Source of the DNA: Bacillota bacterium
GTDB lineage: Bacteria > Bacillota > Clostridia > Lachnospirales > Lachnospiraceae
Assembly (NCBI GenBank): GCA_023435895.1
Contig: JAEZLH010000009.1
Span: 1 to 64,000 of the forward strand
DNA: 64,000 bases
Direction: 5' to 3'
The notes under the pieces were generated by a model. It was not told the DNA's origin. It ran no database searches and saw only the letters and a list, made by a program, of their open reading frames with translations. Positions 37,064 through 45,914 of the stretch are shown here, piece after piece (the stretch's first letter is position 1; the number at the start of each line of letters is the position of its first letter). The translations under genes and the position numbers were made by a program.

Positions 37064-38155
37064 TTATTTGATTTCTCCCAATCCACCAAATACTCTAGAC
37101 TGCAGTTCAGTTACATTCTTGTTAAAATCCACATCTAAAACTGCCATTCCCCTAATTCTTAAGCCCTTATAGGCATTATCCATCGGGATTCGGAACTGTT
37201 CTACCTCATATTTTAAATAAGTAGGTGCCCCCACTACATAAGATAAAACTTCTCCTTCTGAAAGATTTGTTGTAACATTCGGTAGAATCTTATTCATCAT
37301 ACTGCTAAGCTGGATAGGATTAAGACCTTTCGCTTTTGATACAATTTGCTCTAATACTCTTCTTTGTCTTGCTGTTCTTTCAAAATCAGCATGTCCCACA
37401 TAACGATCTCTTGCATAACCAAGAGCCTGCTTTCCATTAAGATGTAATGTTCCTGGTACTGTTAAATAATCAGTACCCTGTGGTTCATTTCTTAATCTAT
37501 TCAGTTGACTAATATATTTATTAATAACTGGAATTTCTTTTTCTGAAACATCAAGGGTAACTCCATTTACGGAATCTACAATATCAATAAAAGAAAAGAA
37601 ATTAATGTAGGCATAACGATCAATTCTTACTTTAAAATTGTTCTCTATTGTTTGAATTAATAGATTAGGTCCCCCAAAAGCAAACGCTGCGTTAATTCTA
37701 TTATTTTGATGACCGGGTATCTGAACATAACAATCTCTCATAATAGAGGTTGTAATAATTTTTTTTGATTTTTTATTAATTGAAACCAAAATCATGGAGT
37801 CCGATCTACCCCTGCTATTATCCTGTCTGGAATCAATGCCGATTAACAGGATATTAAATACATCCTTTGAATATTTTACAGGTGCATTATTGTCTGCGAG
37901 ATTATTATCCGCTTCATTAATCTCTCCCTGAGAAGAGTCTGGTCCATCATTATCATCGGGTTCTGGAGGTAAATCATTATCTGAAATTGTTGGCTTATTA
38001 TCATTTGCCGGTTCAAAATTCAATTTACTGTAATAGGAATGATAAACCAATAAACCAATAAACAATATAACAACGATAACTGATACGATTGATATTCCTG
38101 TAATCAGTGCCTTCTTTTTTCCACTCATTTTTTTCTTTGTCTTAACTTTATCCAT
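37064..38155 (-). CDS. LytR-CpsA-Psr (LCP) family cell-wall polymer ligase
   Basis: A 363-aa membrane-anchored enzyme that transfers undecaprenyl-linked polymers to peptidoglycan. A Lys-rich cytoplasmic N-terminus, one helix (about 18-40), an Asp/Asn-rich linker, then the LCP domain (about 95-330). Conserved GIDSR, RSDSM, SIMRDCYVQIPG, INAAFAFGG and RYVGHADFERTARQRRV follow family order. ATG 38155 has GGAAGGTGG. It has its own internal promoter but also sits downstream of the tyrosine-kinase genes. Confidence 0.95.
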   Translation of the reverse strand: MDKVKTKKKMSGKKKALITGISIVSVIVVILFIGLLVYHSYYSKLNFEPANDNKPTISDNDLPPEPDDNDGPDSSQGEINEADNNLADNNAPVKYSKDVFNILLIGIDSRQDNSRGRSDSMILVSINKKSKKIITTSIMRDCYVQIPGHQNNRINAAFAFGGPNLLIQTIENNFKVRIDRYAYINFFSFIDIVDSVNGVTLDVSEKEIPVINKYISQLNRLRNEPQGTDYLTVPGTLHLNGKQALGYARDRYVGHADFERTARQRRVLEQIVSKAKGLNPIQLSSMMNKILPNVTTNLSEGEVLSYVVGAPTYLKYEVEQFRIPMDNAYKGLRIRGMAVLDVDFNKNVTELQSRVFGGLGEIK

Positions 38156-38225
38156 TTTACCACCTTCCAGACCGACCATAACAATTCTTTCATGGAACGA
38201 CCAGTCATAGCTTTAGTTTTTTTCC

Positions 38226-38254
38226 ATTATAATTTCTATAGGGTCATTTTGCAA
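38226..38254 (-). promoter_or_regulatory. Internal sigma-A promoter before the LCP gene
   Basis: Minus-strand TTGCAA (38254-38249), 17-base spacer, perfect TATAAT (38231-38226), 71 bases upstream of the LCP start. Confidence 0.6.
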
Positions 38255-38274
38255 TAGAATTTACTAATTCTTTC

Positions 38275-39735
38275 TTATTCTTCACTATATTGAAACTGTA
38301 TATTGTCCTTATGATTACTTTTACGTTCACTTCCGTATCTTTCATACCCATAATTATATCCATAACCGTAACCGCCAATTCCTGACTTAGAGCAATTGAT
38401 AACGCTACCTATTATTTCGATGTTACTGCTCTCATTTATATTATCTAAACTTTCTAGAATTAAATTCACTTTTGCATAATCTTGTTTTACAACATAAATC
38501 ATTCCATCAACTTGTCTTGAAAGTACTGATGTATCGGAAAGTATTGCTGAGGGTGCACTATCTATGATAATGACATCATACATCTCCTCTAACTGTTCCA
38601 TTATAATTCCCATTTCAGCAGAGCCCACCAATTCTGTTGCATTTTTAACTGGAACATGCCCTGCTAACACATGTAATGATGTAGTTTCACAATACTGAAT
38701 CGCGTTTTCTAAGCTAATTTCCTCCTTCAGCACTTGCTCCAGACCAGCAACATCTTCATTTAAGAGCAACATTTTTGCCACAGAAGGTTTATATAAGTCA
38801 CAATCTAGTAACAATACTTTTTTATTCAGTTCGACCATTGCAATTGCCAGATTAAGAGCAAATGTAGTTTTTCCTTCCCCACTCACCGCACTAGTAATGA
38901 CAATGGATTTCATAGAACGTTTATTCATTGCCTTCTCTACTCTAGTTCTTATCTTATAGATACTCTCTCTGTACCAGGGTGAAACTTTATCATTAAGCAG
39001 AGTTACCGTCTTATTATATTGTTTTCCTCTCTTTTTAAATGTTACCACCGGCAACACGCCTAAGTTTCTCATACTGGTCAGTTTTATTAAATCATCCTGA
39101 CCGTGTATCGTTCTTTTAGTAAATGCAAAGAGAAATAGTGCAAATAAGCTAACAACTACACCGGGTATGGCACCCTTTTTCAGACTGTTCCAATATTCCT
39201 TTCTATTATCAGGACTCTGCGGTACTCCTGTTTGATCTAGCATAGTAAGGTGGGTACTGCCAACTACTGGTTCGGCCACCTTGGGATAATTGTTAATAAC
39301 AGATTGAAGAATCGCATATGCTCGCTGAGGGTCATCTGACTTCACGCTGATTGTGAATAAATTCGTATCCTCAATATCCTCGGCTGATATATCTTCTGCT
39401 ATATAATCGTATCCCAAGTCCTCCTGTACGATGTCATTTAATATACCATTCATAATAATATAGGGAAAGGTTTTAGACATTAAGGTTGCCTTCGTACTCT
39501 CTTCATAAATAGAAGATTGATCTGTGCTATTACCAAGACTTACAGTAAAAGTAGCACTAGCCGTATAATAGGGTGAATACTCTCTGTATTCCATATAACA
39601 AGTAATACCCGCTGACAGTAGAATTATTAATGTCATCATCCACCATAAGCGTTTTATTCCTTTTATCAAATCTCCGATCAGCACTGACAGATCAATCATA
39701 TCTTCATTCTGTTGAATTTCATTTTTATACTCCAT
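38275..39735 (-). CDS. Fused Wzz-type polysaccharide co-polymerase / BY-kinase, copy 2
   Basis: A 486-aa protein with two membrane helices (about 24-44 and 180-200) flanking an extracellular Wzz domain, and a C-terminal tyrosine kinase. Walker A: SGEGKTTFALNLA; Walker A': LLLDCDLYKPS; Walker B: VIIIDSAPS. The C-terminus is a Tyr/Gly cluster (about 450-486) for autophosphorylation, dephosphorylated by the CpsB-type enzyme upstream. ATG 39735 behind GGGAGG. Most Firmicutes split adaptor (CpsC) from kinase (CpsD); here they are joined. Confidence 0.93.
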   Translation of the reverse strand: MEYKNEIQQNEDMIDLSVLIGDLIKGIKRLWWMMTLIILLSAGITCYMEYREYSPYYTASATFTVSLGNSTDQSSIYEESTKATLMSKTFPYIIMNGILNDIVQEDLGYDYIAEDISAEDIEDTNLFTISVKSDDPQRAYAILQSVINNYPKVAEPVVGSTHLTMLDQTGVPQSPDNRKEYWNSLKKGAIPGVVVSLFALFLFAFTKRTIHGQDDLIKLTSMRNLGVLPVVTFKKRGKQYNKTVTLLNDKVSPWYRESIYKIRTRVEKAMNKRSMKSIVITSAVSGEGKTTFALNLAIAMVELNKKVLLLDCDLYKPSVAKMLLLNEDVAGLEQVLKEEISLENAIQYCETTSLHVLAGHVPVKNATELVGSAEMGIIMEQLEEMYDVIIIDSAPSAILSDTSVLSRQVDGMIYVVKQDYAKVNLILESLDNINESSNIEIIGSVINCSKSGIGGYGYGYNYGYERYGSERKSNHKDNIQFQYSEE

Positions 39736-39803
39736 TATTATACCTCCCATTTTGAGCATCATCCGTATTAATGTGCTGCTATCCGGACTATAGACTTAAA
39801 AAA

Positions 39804-41231
39804 CTACGCAGTATTTTTATCGGATTTGTGGTATACACTCTGATAGGAATAGGCATTGCCATAGCTGATATTCTGCCCTAGTGTAATCTTTTTGGCATCA
39901 TTGTATACACAACCGAGCAATTCAGAGTTACTGTTGCTCAAAATATCAATTCCGTCATTAATTGCTTCGGTTCTAGCCATACTTTGTCTCACAACCAACA
40001 AGGATGCATCTGCATAATCTGATAAAATCTCCGTATCGGCTGATACCGAAATAGGTGGAGAATCAATTATAATATAATCCATTATTTTTCTAGCTGCCTC
40101 AATCATCTCTCTAAAGGAATCTTTTGAAATAATATCCGTAGAATTGGGGCACCTTTTAGTACCCATTGCCAAAAAGACTCCATGGTTTTTATCAAAAGAA
40201 ACACACTCTTCAAAGGAAGAATTACTCATAATGCAATTACTGATTTCATTGCTCTCAGAAATCTGACTTTGCAGAATTTTATGAATTGCAGGTTTACTTA
40301 AATCTGCATCTACCAACATTACATACTCTGACTTCTGCGCCAAAGCCAATGCCAGATTTACAGCAATCGTGGATTTCCCTTCATTTTCCGAAATACTTGT
40401 AACCAAAAACACATTATGTGCCTGCTGTGATGCTTTATATTCTAATTTTGCTCTCATTTTCTTAAAACTTTCTACAAAATGAAAACTTACAGTTGGACTT
40501 GTTATTAATATACTTTTTTTTCTACCACGTATTCTTGATCGAATCGTTTTATATTTCTTTTCATGATAAATAACTCCAAAAAGCTTTGTATCCAATTTCT
40601 TTTTTACTTCTTTTTCACTTTTTATATCATCTCTTAAAACAGAAATTCCACCTAATATTACTGCACTAAATGCTATCCCCATTAGGAACGCTAACTCCAT
40701 ATTCCTCTTATTATTCAATGGATTACTAGGGTGCATCGGAACCTCAGGAGCTTCCATTAAATCCAGCATTGCACTGCCATACATGGAGTCCGTAACAACG
40801 GTATAGTTTTTCATAATTGATGAAATAATCCGATATGACATATACGGGCTTGTGGAGGTGACAGCTAGTTCAACCAAATCTGTTTCTTGTATAACAGACG
40901 CTCGTATGGAACCTTCCACTACTTCTGTTCCGATATCCAATGCAACTTTTTTCTTTAAGATATTGCTATCAAATATTTTGGAAAGGCTATTTGCGACTGC
41001 CGTAGCCGCTCCTAGGTTTTCATAGGTGCTGTCTTCCCCTTTTGAGGTCACAACAAAAGTGGCTTTTGTTGTATACTCAGGTTTATAGAAAACATTTGTA
41101 AATACATAGGTCAGCATAACGGCTGCCAAACCCATTATAAGAATCAGCCAAAGATCTTTTATCAAATTTCTTGTTATATCGGCAATGTCTATTTGCAATT
41201 CTTCTTTCCCGGAATGACTTTGATACGCCAT
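39804..41231 (-). CDS. Fused Wzz-type polysaccharide co-polymerase / BY-kinase, copy 1
   Basis: A 475-aa homologue of the next gene. Wzz-like region about 1-200 between two helices (about 28-50 and 178-200) with a Pro-rich segment (EAPEVPMHPSNP). The kinase domain has Walker A SENEGKSTIAVNLA, Walker A' MLVDADLSKPA, and Walker B YIIIDSPP. The C-terminal Tyr cluster (SYGNAYSYQSVYHK) is shorter than in the second copy. It starts ten bases after the Ig-like gene. Two copies in series suggest hetero-oligomers or division of labour. Confidence 0.92.
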   Translation of the reverse strand: MAYQSHSGKEELQIDIADITRNLIKDLWLILIMGLAAVMLTYVFTNVFYKPEYTTKATFVVTSKGEDSTYENLGAATAVANSLSKIFDSNILKKKVALDIGTEVVEGSIRASVIQETDLVELAVTSTSPYMSYRIISSIMKNYTVVTDSMYGSAMLDLMEAPEVPMHPSNPLNNKRNMELAFLMGIAFSAVILGGISVLRDDIKSEKEVKKKLDTKLFGVIYHEKKYKTIRSRIRGRKKSILITSPTVSFHFVESFKKMRAKLEYKASQQAHNVFLVTSISENEGKSTIAVNLALALAQKSEYVMLVDADLSKPAIHKILQSQISESNEISNCIMSNSSFEECVSFDKNHGVFLAMGTKRCPNSTDIISKDSFREMIEAARKIMDYIIIDSPPISVSADTEILSDYADASLLVVRQSMARTEAINDGIDILSNSNSELLGCVYNDAKKITLGQNISYGNAYSYQSVYHKSDKNTA

Positions 41232-41240
41232 TATTCTCTC

Positions 41241-42110
41241 CTATTCTTCAACAACTACAATAAGTTTCGTATCTCCCTCTTGCCCATCCTTTGTTGTAAT
41301 TTTATAGTCCACGCTATATACTCCACATGCTGATGCATTGACATCAGCACTAACTGTAATCATATCTTTTGAAATGCCCTTTTTTGTTGTGCTTGAAGCA
41401 TATTTTGATACGTCATATTGCTCTCCTTCAATATCAACTTCCTTCAAGAAATCTTTTGCCTCAAAAGAGCTTCCTTTTTTAATATATATCAGATAATGGG
41501 TCAGAGTTATGATTGGCTTAATATCTAGTTGTTCATTGAAATTAATAAACTCCACTGTGGCAGGTAAAAATGCTGTTTCTCCAGCACTATTGGTTACCTG
41601 AAACTCGACTAAATATTTTCCCGCTTTTGAAATAATCTCTTCATCATTTGTAATATACTTTATCTTATCAGTCAGGTTACCATCGATATTATCCTGAGCT
41701 GTTAAATTCATTGATAAATTTGTTTCTCCGACTTGAAAAACCAGAGGTTTTGACAAACCAAAATGAGGAGACTGATAGTCCTTGTACTTTAATATCCGTG
41801 TCAGTTTTGAAACATGCTTGTCTGCATCAAAGGCTGCGTATGTAATAGTCCTGCTCTTATCCAGATTCATTTTTGAGACACTTTCTACAACAATTGATTT
41901 TGTAACATCACCATCCTTTTCATCATAAGCAGAAACCCCCTTAAGGTATTCCTCTATAGGCGTTTTTGTACTTAGTGTTATACTATCACTTTCACAACTA
42001 ATAATTGGAACATCCTTATCCTCAAATGCATATTGACACCCGAGATATCCTATAAATAAAATCAGAGACAGTGCAAAAATAACTACTCCCATTAATCTGA
42101 GTATTCTCAT
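41241..42110 (-). CDS. Membrane-anchored protein with Ig-like (DUF5011-type) repeats
   Basis: A 289-aa protein with one N-terminal helix (about 7-26) and an extracellular part made of about three Ig-like folds. Segments such as AYDEKDGDVTKSI and AQDNIDGNLTDKI are the D-x-x-D-G-D/N-(V/L)-T motif of the DUF5011/HYR class. No enzyme motif is seen. It lies between the CpsB and kinase genes with short gaps, so it is likely part of the polymer machinery, perhaps as a surface partner for the Wzz domains. Confidence 0.8.
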   Translation of the reverse strand: MRILRLMGVVIFALSLILFIGYLGCQYAFEDKDVPIISCESDSITLSTKTPIEEYLKGVSAYDEKDGDVTKSIVVESVSKMNLDKSRTITYAAFDADKHVSKLTRILKYKDYQSPHFGLSKPLVFQVGETNLSMNLTAQDNIDGNLTDKIKYITNDEEIISKAGKYLVEFQVTNSAGETAFLPATVEFINFNEQLDIKPIITLTHYLIYIKKGSSFEAKDFLKEVDIEGEQYDVSKYASSTTKKGISKDMITVSADVNASACGVYSVDYKITTKDGQEGDTKLIVVVEE

Positions 42111-42142
42111 ATTAAGCTCCTTTTTCTAATTGAATTAGTAAT

Positions 42143-42889
42143 TTAACTCCATTCTGTTCTCATTGAAATCAACGTCAAATCCTCTTTAATTCTGCGCGGA
42201 TTTTCCGTTAATAGAATATCAGCATATTCCTTTGAATATCGATTTATGACATATTGATATGCTTCAACTAAATAGGGTGTGCGCCGATTTGTTCCATGAG
42301 CATCGCTTGCAATTACCGCTGCCAACCGATTATCCAGCAAAAAATGTGCTACACGTTGTGCACGTCGTCCAAATCCTCCTAATATGCTCCCTTTATTAAT
42401 CTGCAATAAGCAACCCTGATAAATCCACTCTAAGACTATATCCAGATCAATCTGGACGAAGGGATATCGCTCTGGATGAGCGATAATCGGATGTAACCCC
42501 TGATTGACTAACTCCTTGATTAAATAATCTGGAAGTGATGGATCTTCTCTAAAATCAAACTCAATAAGTGGGTATCTAGAATGATTTAAAGTAATAATTT
42601 CACCCTTTTGGATTAACTCGGGCACATTCTCTGAGGCATAGATTTCCATACCTGGAAGAAGTTCGATTTCAATCTTCTCCTCTTGAAGCCTATTCCTTAA
42701 TGGATACATCAATTCTTGCAGCTCTTCCCCGAAATAATTTTCATATACCCCTTCTATATTACAATGGGGTGTAACAAAGATTGATGTAATCCCGCTATCC
42801 GCAGCCATTTTTGCCATACGGACAGCCATATCTAAAGAATCAGCACCGTCATCCACTTCAGGAAGAATATGTGAATGTATGTCCGTCAT
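42143..42889 (-). CDS. CpsB/YwqE-type tyrosine-protein phosphatase (PHP fold)
   Basis: A 248-aa metal-dependent phosphatase. PHP motifs: DIHSHILPEVDDG (His/Asp), VTPHCN, the Glu in LLPGMEIYAS, IIAHPERYP and IASDAHG. It should dephosphorylate the Tyr tails of the two BY-kinases three genes downstream, resetting polymer-length control. ATG with AAAGGAG. It starts 13 bases after the nucleotidyltransferase stop, showing that RiPP-type and capsule-type genes share the transcript. Confidence 0.93.
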   Translation of the reverse strand: MTDIHSHILPEVDDGADSLDMAVRMAKMAADSGITSIFVTPHCNIEGVYENYFGEELQELMYPLRNRLQEEKIEIELLPGMEIYASENVPELIQKGEIITLNHSRYPLIEFDFREDPSLPDYLIKELVNQGLHPIIAHPERYPFVQIDLDIVLEWIYQGCLLQINKGSILGGFGRRAQRVAHFLLDNRLAAVIASDAHGTNRRTPYLVEAYQYVINRYSKEYADILLTENPRRIKEDLTLISMRTEWS

Positions 42890-42902
42890 TTAGCTCTCCT
42901 TT

Positions 42903-44147
42903 CTAAATAATCCCGTATTCCTTTAGAAGTTCTATTCTTTTTCTGCCAATTTCCATACTGTTCTTTGTATTTTGTAATAATTTTGAACGAAAGCTGGAAT
43001 CCAACAGATGATGCAACATTCTATGTACCCATGCCACCGGCAATAAGAAGATATTTTTTTTGCAATAGTCATAATGCAACCTCATACATCCGTAGTTTGG
43101 AAACAAAATACGGATAAGACGCATAGTGCTAAATTGATTATTCTTAGAGTTAATTGCAGCCTGAATTGTTATAGATGCAGATTTGCCGTTATCTCCCTCC
43201 CGGAATCCATACAACCCCGCGCTCATAATATCGTATAATAAAGCGTCCGGGGTTGGGAGTAACTCTTGAATGTCCTTTGTAAGCGAGTAAGAGCTATGAC
43301 TTAACCCTAAGCATTGTTCTCCAATCGCCAGTAGATTTCTCAGATATTTCGCATAGCCCAAGGAAGCAACTTTATCCCAAATTATCTCCCAATTTATTTC
43401 TTTTCCATACTTTTCGCAAAACATCACAATATCACAAAGTTGGCGAATTCCTAACCCTAGGCTTATAAAATGCTTTGCAGAGTGAATCACTAAAAACAAA
43501 AAGTGCTCGTCCAAGGATAAGGTCTGAACAAGGGTTGACTCAATTTGAACGGATATTGAATGTTCAAATGCATTCTCAAACAAATCCTCCATGTGTCTGA
43601 ATAATTCAAAGCTATAATCAAATAAATCAGTATGGATTTCAATAACTAACCCAGAAGGATGTTCATATGACATCTCCTGTTTCAAATCTCCCATGGATGA
43701 GTATTTTTTCTCACACTGAAATCCATTCCGTTCCAGAATTTTATTTACGATGTTAAAGTCTTCTTTTTTTATATAAACATCTTCATCGCCTGATTGCCTA
43801 TAATTTTCATTCGGATAAAGATAACGCAGTATTACCCCTTTTACAACAACCGCTTGAATTTTATCTTCCTGAAACTGCTCATAAATATCAAGAAAAAGTA
43901 AGGTTCGATGAAGTTGTGCAACGCTCTGCGTAATTGAGATTTTTCTGATTTCATTAACGAATTCCTTATTTGCATTTTGTATCAGCTTGGATTTTTCCAG
44001 CCCTTCATATAACATTGGAATAACCTGATGAAGATGTGATAAATAAAGCAGCTCCCTCCAGTTGATCTCCTCCCAATTCTCAATTCGTTCCTTTGTATTC
44101 ATTGACAGTGACAATAGCTCAGTTAATTGCTTAAAGGTTTGTTCCAT
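42903..44147 (-). CDS. Uncharacterised nucleotidyltransferase-family protein (NTP_transf_5-like)
   Basis: A 414-aa protein. The segment VVKGVILRYLYPNENYRQSGDEDVYI holds a nucleotidyltransferase-type G-(D/S)-x-D-x-Y/D signature (about 100-135). Family members of this kind occur beside PqqD proteins and HPr-kinase-like enzymes in lasso-peptide and related clusters; the reaction is not known to me. ATG 44147 was chosen over a GTG six bases upstream because AGGAAAG is better spaced. It follows the split peptidase after 43 bases. Confidence 0.75.
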   Translation of the reverse strand: MEQTFKQLTELLSLSMNTKERIENWEEINWRELLYLSHLHQVIPMLYEGLEKSKLIQNANKEFVNEIRKISITQSVAQLHRTLLFLDIYEQFQEDKIQAVVVKGVILRYLYPNENYRQSGDEDVYIKKEDFNIVNKILERNGFQCEKKYSSMGDLKQEMSYEHPSGLVIEIHTDLFDYSFELFRHMEDLFENAFEHSISVQIESTLVQTLSLDEHFLFLVIHSAKHFISLGLGIRQLCDIVMFCEKYGKEINWEIIWDKVASLGYAKYLRNLLAIGEQCLGLSHSSYSLTKDIQELLPTPDALLYDIMSAGLYGFREGDNGKSASITIQAAINSKNNQFSTMRLIRILFPNYGCMRLHYDYCKKNIFLLPVAWVHRMLHHLLDSSFRSKLLQNTKNSMEIGRKRIELLKEYGII

Positions 44148-44190
44148 ATTCACACACTTTCCTATAAATACTCTGCTTAAGAAAAATAGG

Positions 44191-44403
44191 TTATGTATCT
44201 CTGTTTTGTAATTTTATTATCACATAATAAACTTTCATTAAAACTTTACGAAAAGGAAGTAATAAGCGCCATAGATGAAATAAGAACCTCCAATAAAACG
44301 CACTACAATTAATCTCCTTTTTATGATGATAGATTACTTCTACAACGCCAAGTACCTTACTCCTTTGTATTACTCCGTCATATTGATAACAGCCATCACC
44401 CAT
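44191..44403 (-). CDS. C-terminal part of the S24/S26-like peptidase, out of frame
   Basis: This 70-codon frame begins at MGDGCYQYDG and ends in a hydrophobic/basic tail with an anchor-like helix (about 37-62). Its opening matches the GDG and V-x-G-V-V segments that follow the N-terminal part encoded at 44406-44684. One extra A in the preceding A9 run would join both parts, giving KRDFILTMGDG and a protein of about 164 aa. It has no ribosome site of its own. Confidence 0.6.
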   Translation of the reverse strand: MGDGCYQYDGVIQRSKVLGVVEVIYHHKKEINCSAFYWRFLFHLWRLLLPFRKVLMKVYYVIIKLQNRDT

Positions 44404-44405
44404 AG

Positions 44406-44684
44406 TTAGGATAAAATCTCTTTTTTTTTATAAATACGATGAAGGATATAATCGCCTCTGCTGTTTTGAAACAATATAATATCTCCGATTTTTAATGCTT
44501 GACCCATTGCCCCACTTAACAGTACCCTATCTCTATTATTCATAATCCAAGGTGCCATACTCATACCGCTCACGTTAAAAATAACCTTTTTTCCTTGTTT
44601 TAATAATTCCATAATTACCGGAAAAATCTCTTGGGTGGATATGCATTTCTCAATATTATTTTCATTATTACTCTGCTTTGTCAT
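44406..44684 (-). CDS. S24/S26-like signal peptidase, N-terminal part, frameshifted at A9
   Basis: The 92-aa frame contains the catalytic Ser motif GMSMAP, DRVLLS, GDIILFQ and YILHRI (candidate His of an ER-type Ser/His signal peptidase), then runs into a stop after KKKEILS. The break follows nine consecutive A on the coding strand (T at 44421-44429). The gene overlaps the kinase gene by four bases (ATGA). The family is found beside PqqD and HPrK-like genes in other peptide clusters and may cut the exported precursor. It is either a true frameshift, a sequencing slip, or a slippage-controlled gene. Confidence 0.7.
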   Translation of the reverse strand: MTKQSNNENNIEKCISTQEIFPVIMELLKQGKKVIFNVSGMSMAPWIMNNRDRVLLSGAMGQALKIGDIILFQNSRGDYILHRIYKKKEILS

Positions 44685-45580
44685 ATTATCAGTTCTTCCA
44701 TTTTCCTTTTTAATACCTCCACTGAACCCAGATCCGGCCTACAGCTGAGTTTTAGAACCGGAATTGTGGTTATTATGTTTTCAATTGCATCCATAGCCAG
44801 ATTCATAAGCGTGCTATTCCAATCGGGTGCAAATGCGTGCTTAGCAAGTTCCAAAAAACTTAATAGAGGCGGTAATCCCTCAACACGATTTTCGCTTGAC
44901 TGTTCTAGAATAACAATTGCCTTTAATGGAAGCTTATCCGTACTGCAGTCCTCTGAAGAGCCACACCATGGACACCCATAGGTATACCATTTTTCATTCT
45001 CCCAACAGCATAATGCTCGATCACCGTTAATTATCTTGACGTCCTCATGTTCTTTCCATATTCCGGTGTGAGTTGTTTTTCCCACACCGGAATATGCTGT
45101 AAAAATAATTCCATTCCCTTTCCACTCCATTATTACCCCATGAAGCATAATTCCTCGTTTCGGCAGTATGGAATAGGCAAATAAATAAGACAAATCATCA
45201 AAGCTGCTAAACCCGCCTAGTTTTGAAATCAATCTCCAATGGCACCAGTGATCGGATATCTTATATACAAACCCAATATTGTTATCAAAATCTCTTTGTG
45301 TCCAAAGATATTGCTCTTCATTGATCTGATACATAATATATCTCAGGGAACCGGACAGGGTATTATCCACAATTTTATCTTTGGGTTGCTCAACTAAACA
45401 CTCCTTCTCAATAACGAGATAAATATCGTTGTGACAATCGTCGAATTCCTTCTGCAATGCAAATTGCTCTGTTCTATCTGGTAGAAATCCGCTCTCAAAC
45501 TCCGCTTCTTTATTTAATATGTATAACTGAAATTTACCTATCTTGAGTATGAGTGGTTTATTTTTTTCCAAAGTAATCAT
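44681..45580 (-). CDS. HPr kinase-like (PqqD-cluster) serine kinase
   Basis: A 299-aa protein with P-loop TAYSGVGKTTHTG (near residue 153), an INGDRAL Walker-B-like Asp, and GCPWCGSSED in the active region. It resembles the HPr-kinase C-terminal domain but lacks HPrK's N-terminal domain. Relatives in lasso-peptide clusters (e.g. the paeninodin kinase) phosphorylate the precursor peptide's Ser. It starts four bases after the small Cys-rich gene, a strong positional hint that this peptide is its target. Ribosome site is weak. Confidence 0.78.
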   Translation of the reverse strand: MITLEKNKPLILKIGKFQLYILNKEAEFESGFLPDRTEQFALQKEFDDCHNDIYLVIEKECLVEQPKDKIVDNTLSGSLRYIMYQINEEQYLWTQRDFDNNIGFVYKISDHWCHWRLISKLGGFSSFDDLSYLFAYSILPKRGIMLHGVIMEWKGNGIIFTAYSGVGKTTHTGIWKEHEDVKIINGDRALCCWENEKWYTYGCPWCGSSEDCSTDKLPLKAIVILEQSSENRVEGLPPLLSFLELAKHAFAPDWNSTLMNLAMDAIENIITTIPVLKLSCRPDLGSVEVLKRKMEELII

Positions 45581-45584
45581 AGCT

Positions 45585-45914
45585 TTATTGAGCGCATTTC
45601 AAATTAATACCGGTTAAGTGGGCATTGGCATAATCGTTCCCGGGACATATACCGGCTTTTCTCTTGTATCGTCTAAATAATCCGTCATTATCCACTCTTG
45701 GTATTATCAAATCATCCACTTGATTTAAGAAGGAATTTAAATTACTCTGTGTACAACCAGATCCAGCACCACAATGAACATTTATGTCTTTGTGGTATTT
45801 ACCATATGAAAAATTTACAGTAGTTGACGTCCAACACTTATTATCACTACAAGCAATCTTTTCGAAAAATTTAACGCTTTCCATCTTTATTTCTGGAGCT
45901 ACATATGTTTCCAT
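45585..45914 (-). CDS. Putative modified-peptide precursor, six Cys
   Basis: A 109-aa peptide with no known domain. The N-terminus METYVAPEIKMESVKFFE looks like a PqqD-recognised leader (Y-x-A/x-P-E-(I/L) opening, Phe-rich helix). The C-terminal ~85 residues have Cys at 22, 27, 48, 54, 90 and 107 with many Ser, Thr, Asn and Gly, and a basic stretch (FRRYKRKAG) that could be a cleavage site. The ATG sits directly after the radical SAM stop and has GGGAG. It is followed four bases later by a kinase. It is longer than most RiPP precursors; an alternative is a small accessory protein. Confidence 0.65.
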   Translation of the reverse strand: METYVAPEIKMESVKFFEKIACSDNKCWTSTTVNFSYGKYHKDINVHCGAGSGCTQSNLNSFLNQVDDLIIPRVDNDGLFRRYKRKAGICPGNDYANAHLTGINLKCAQ

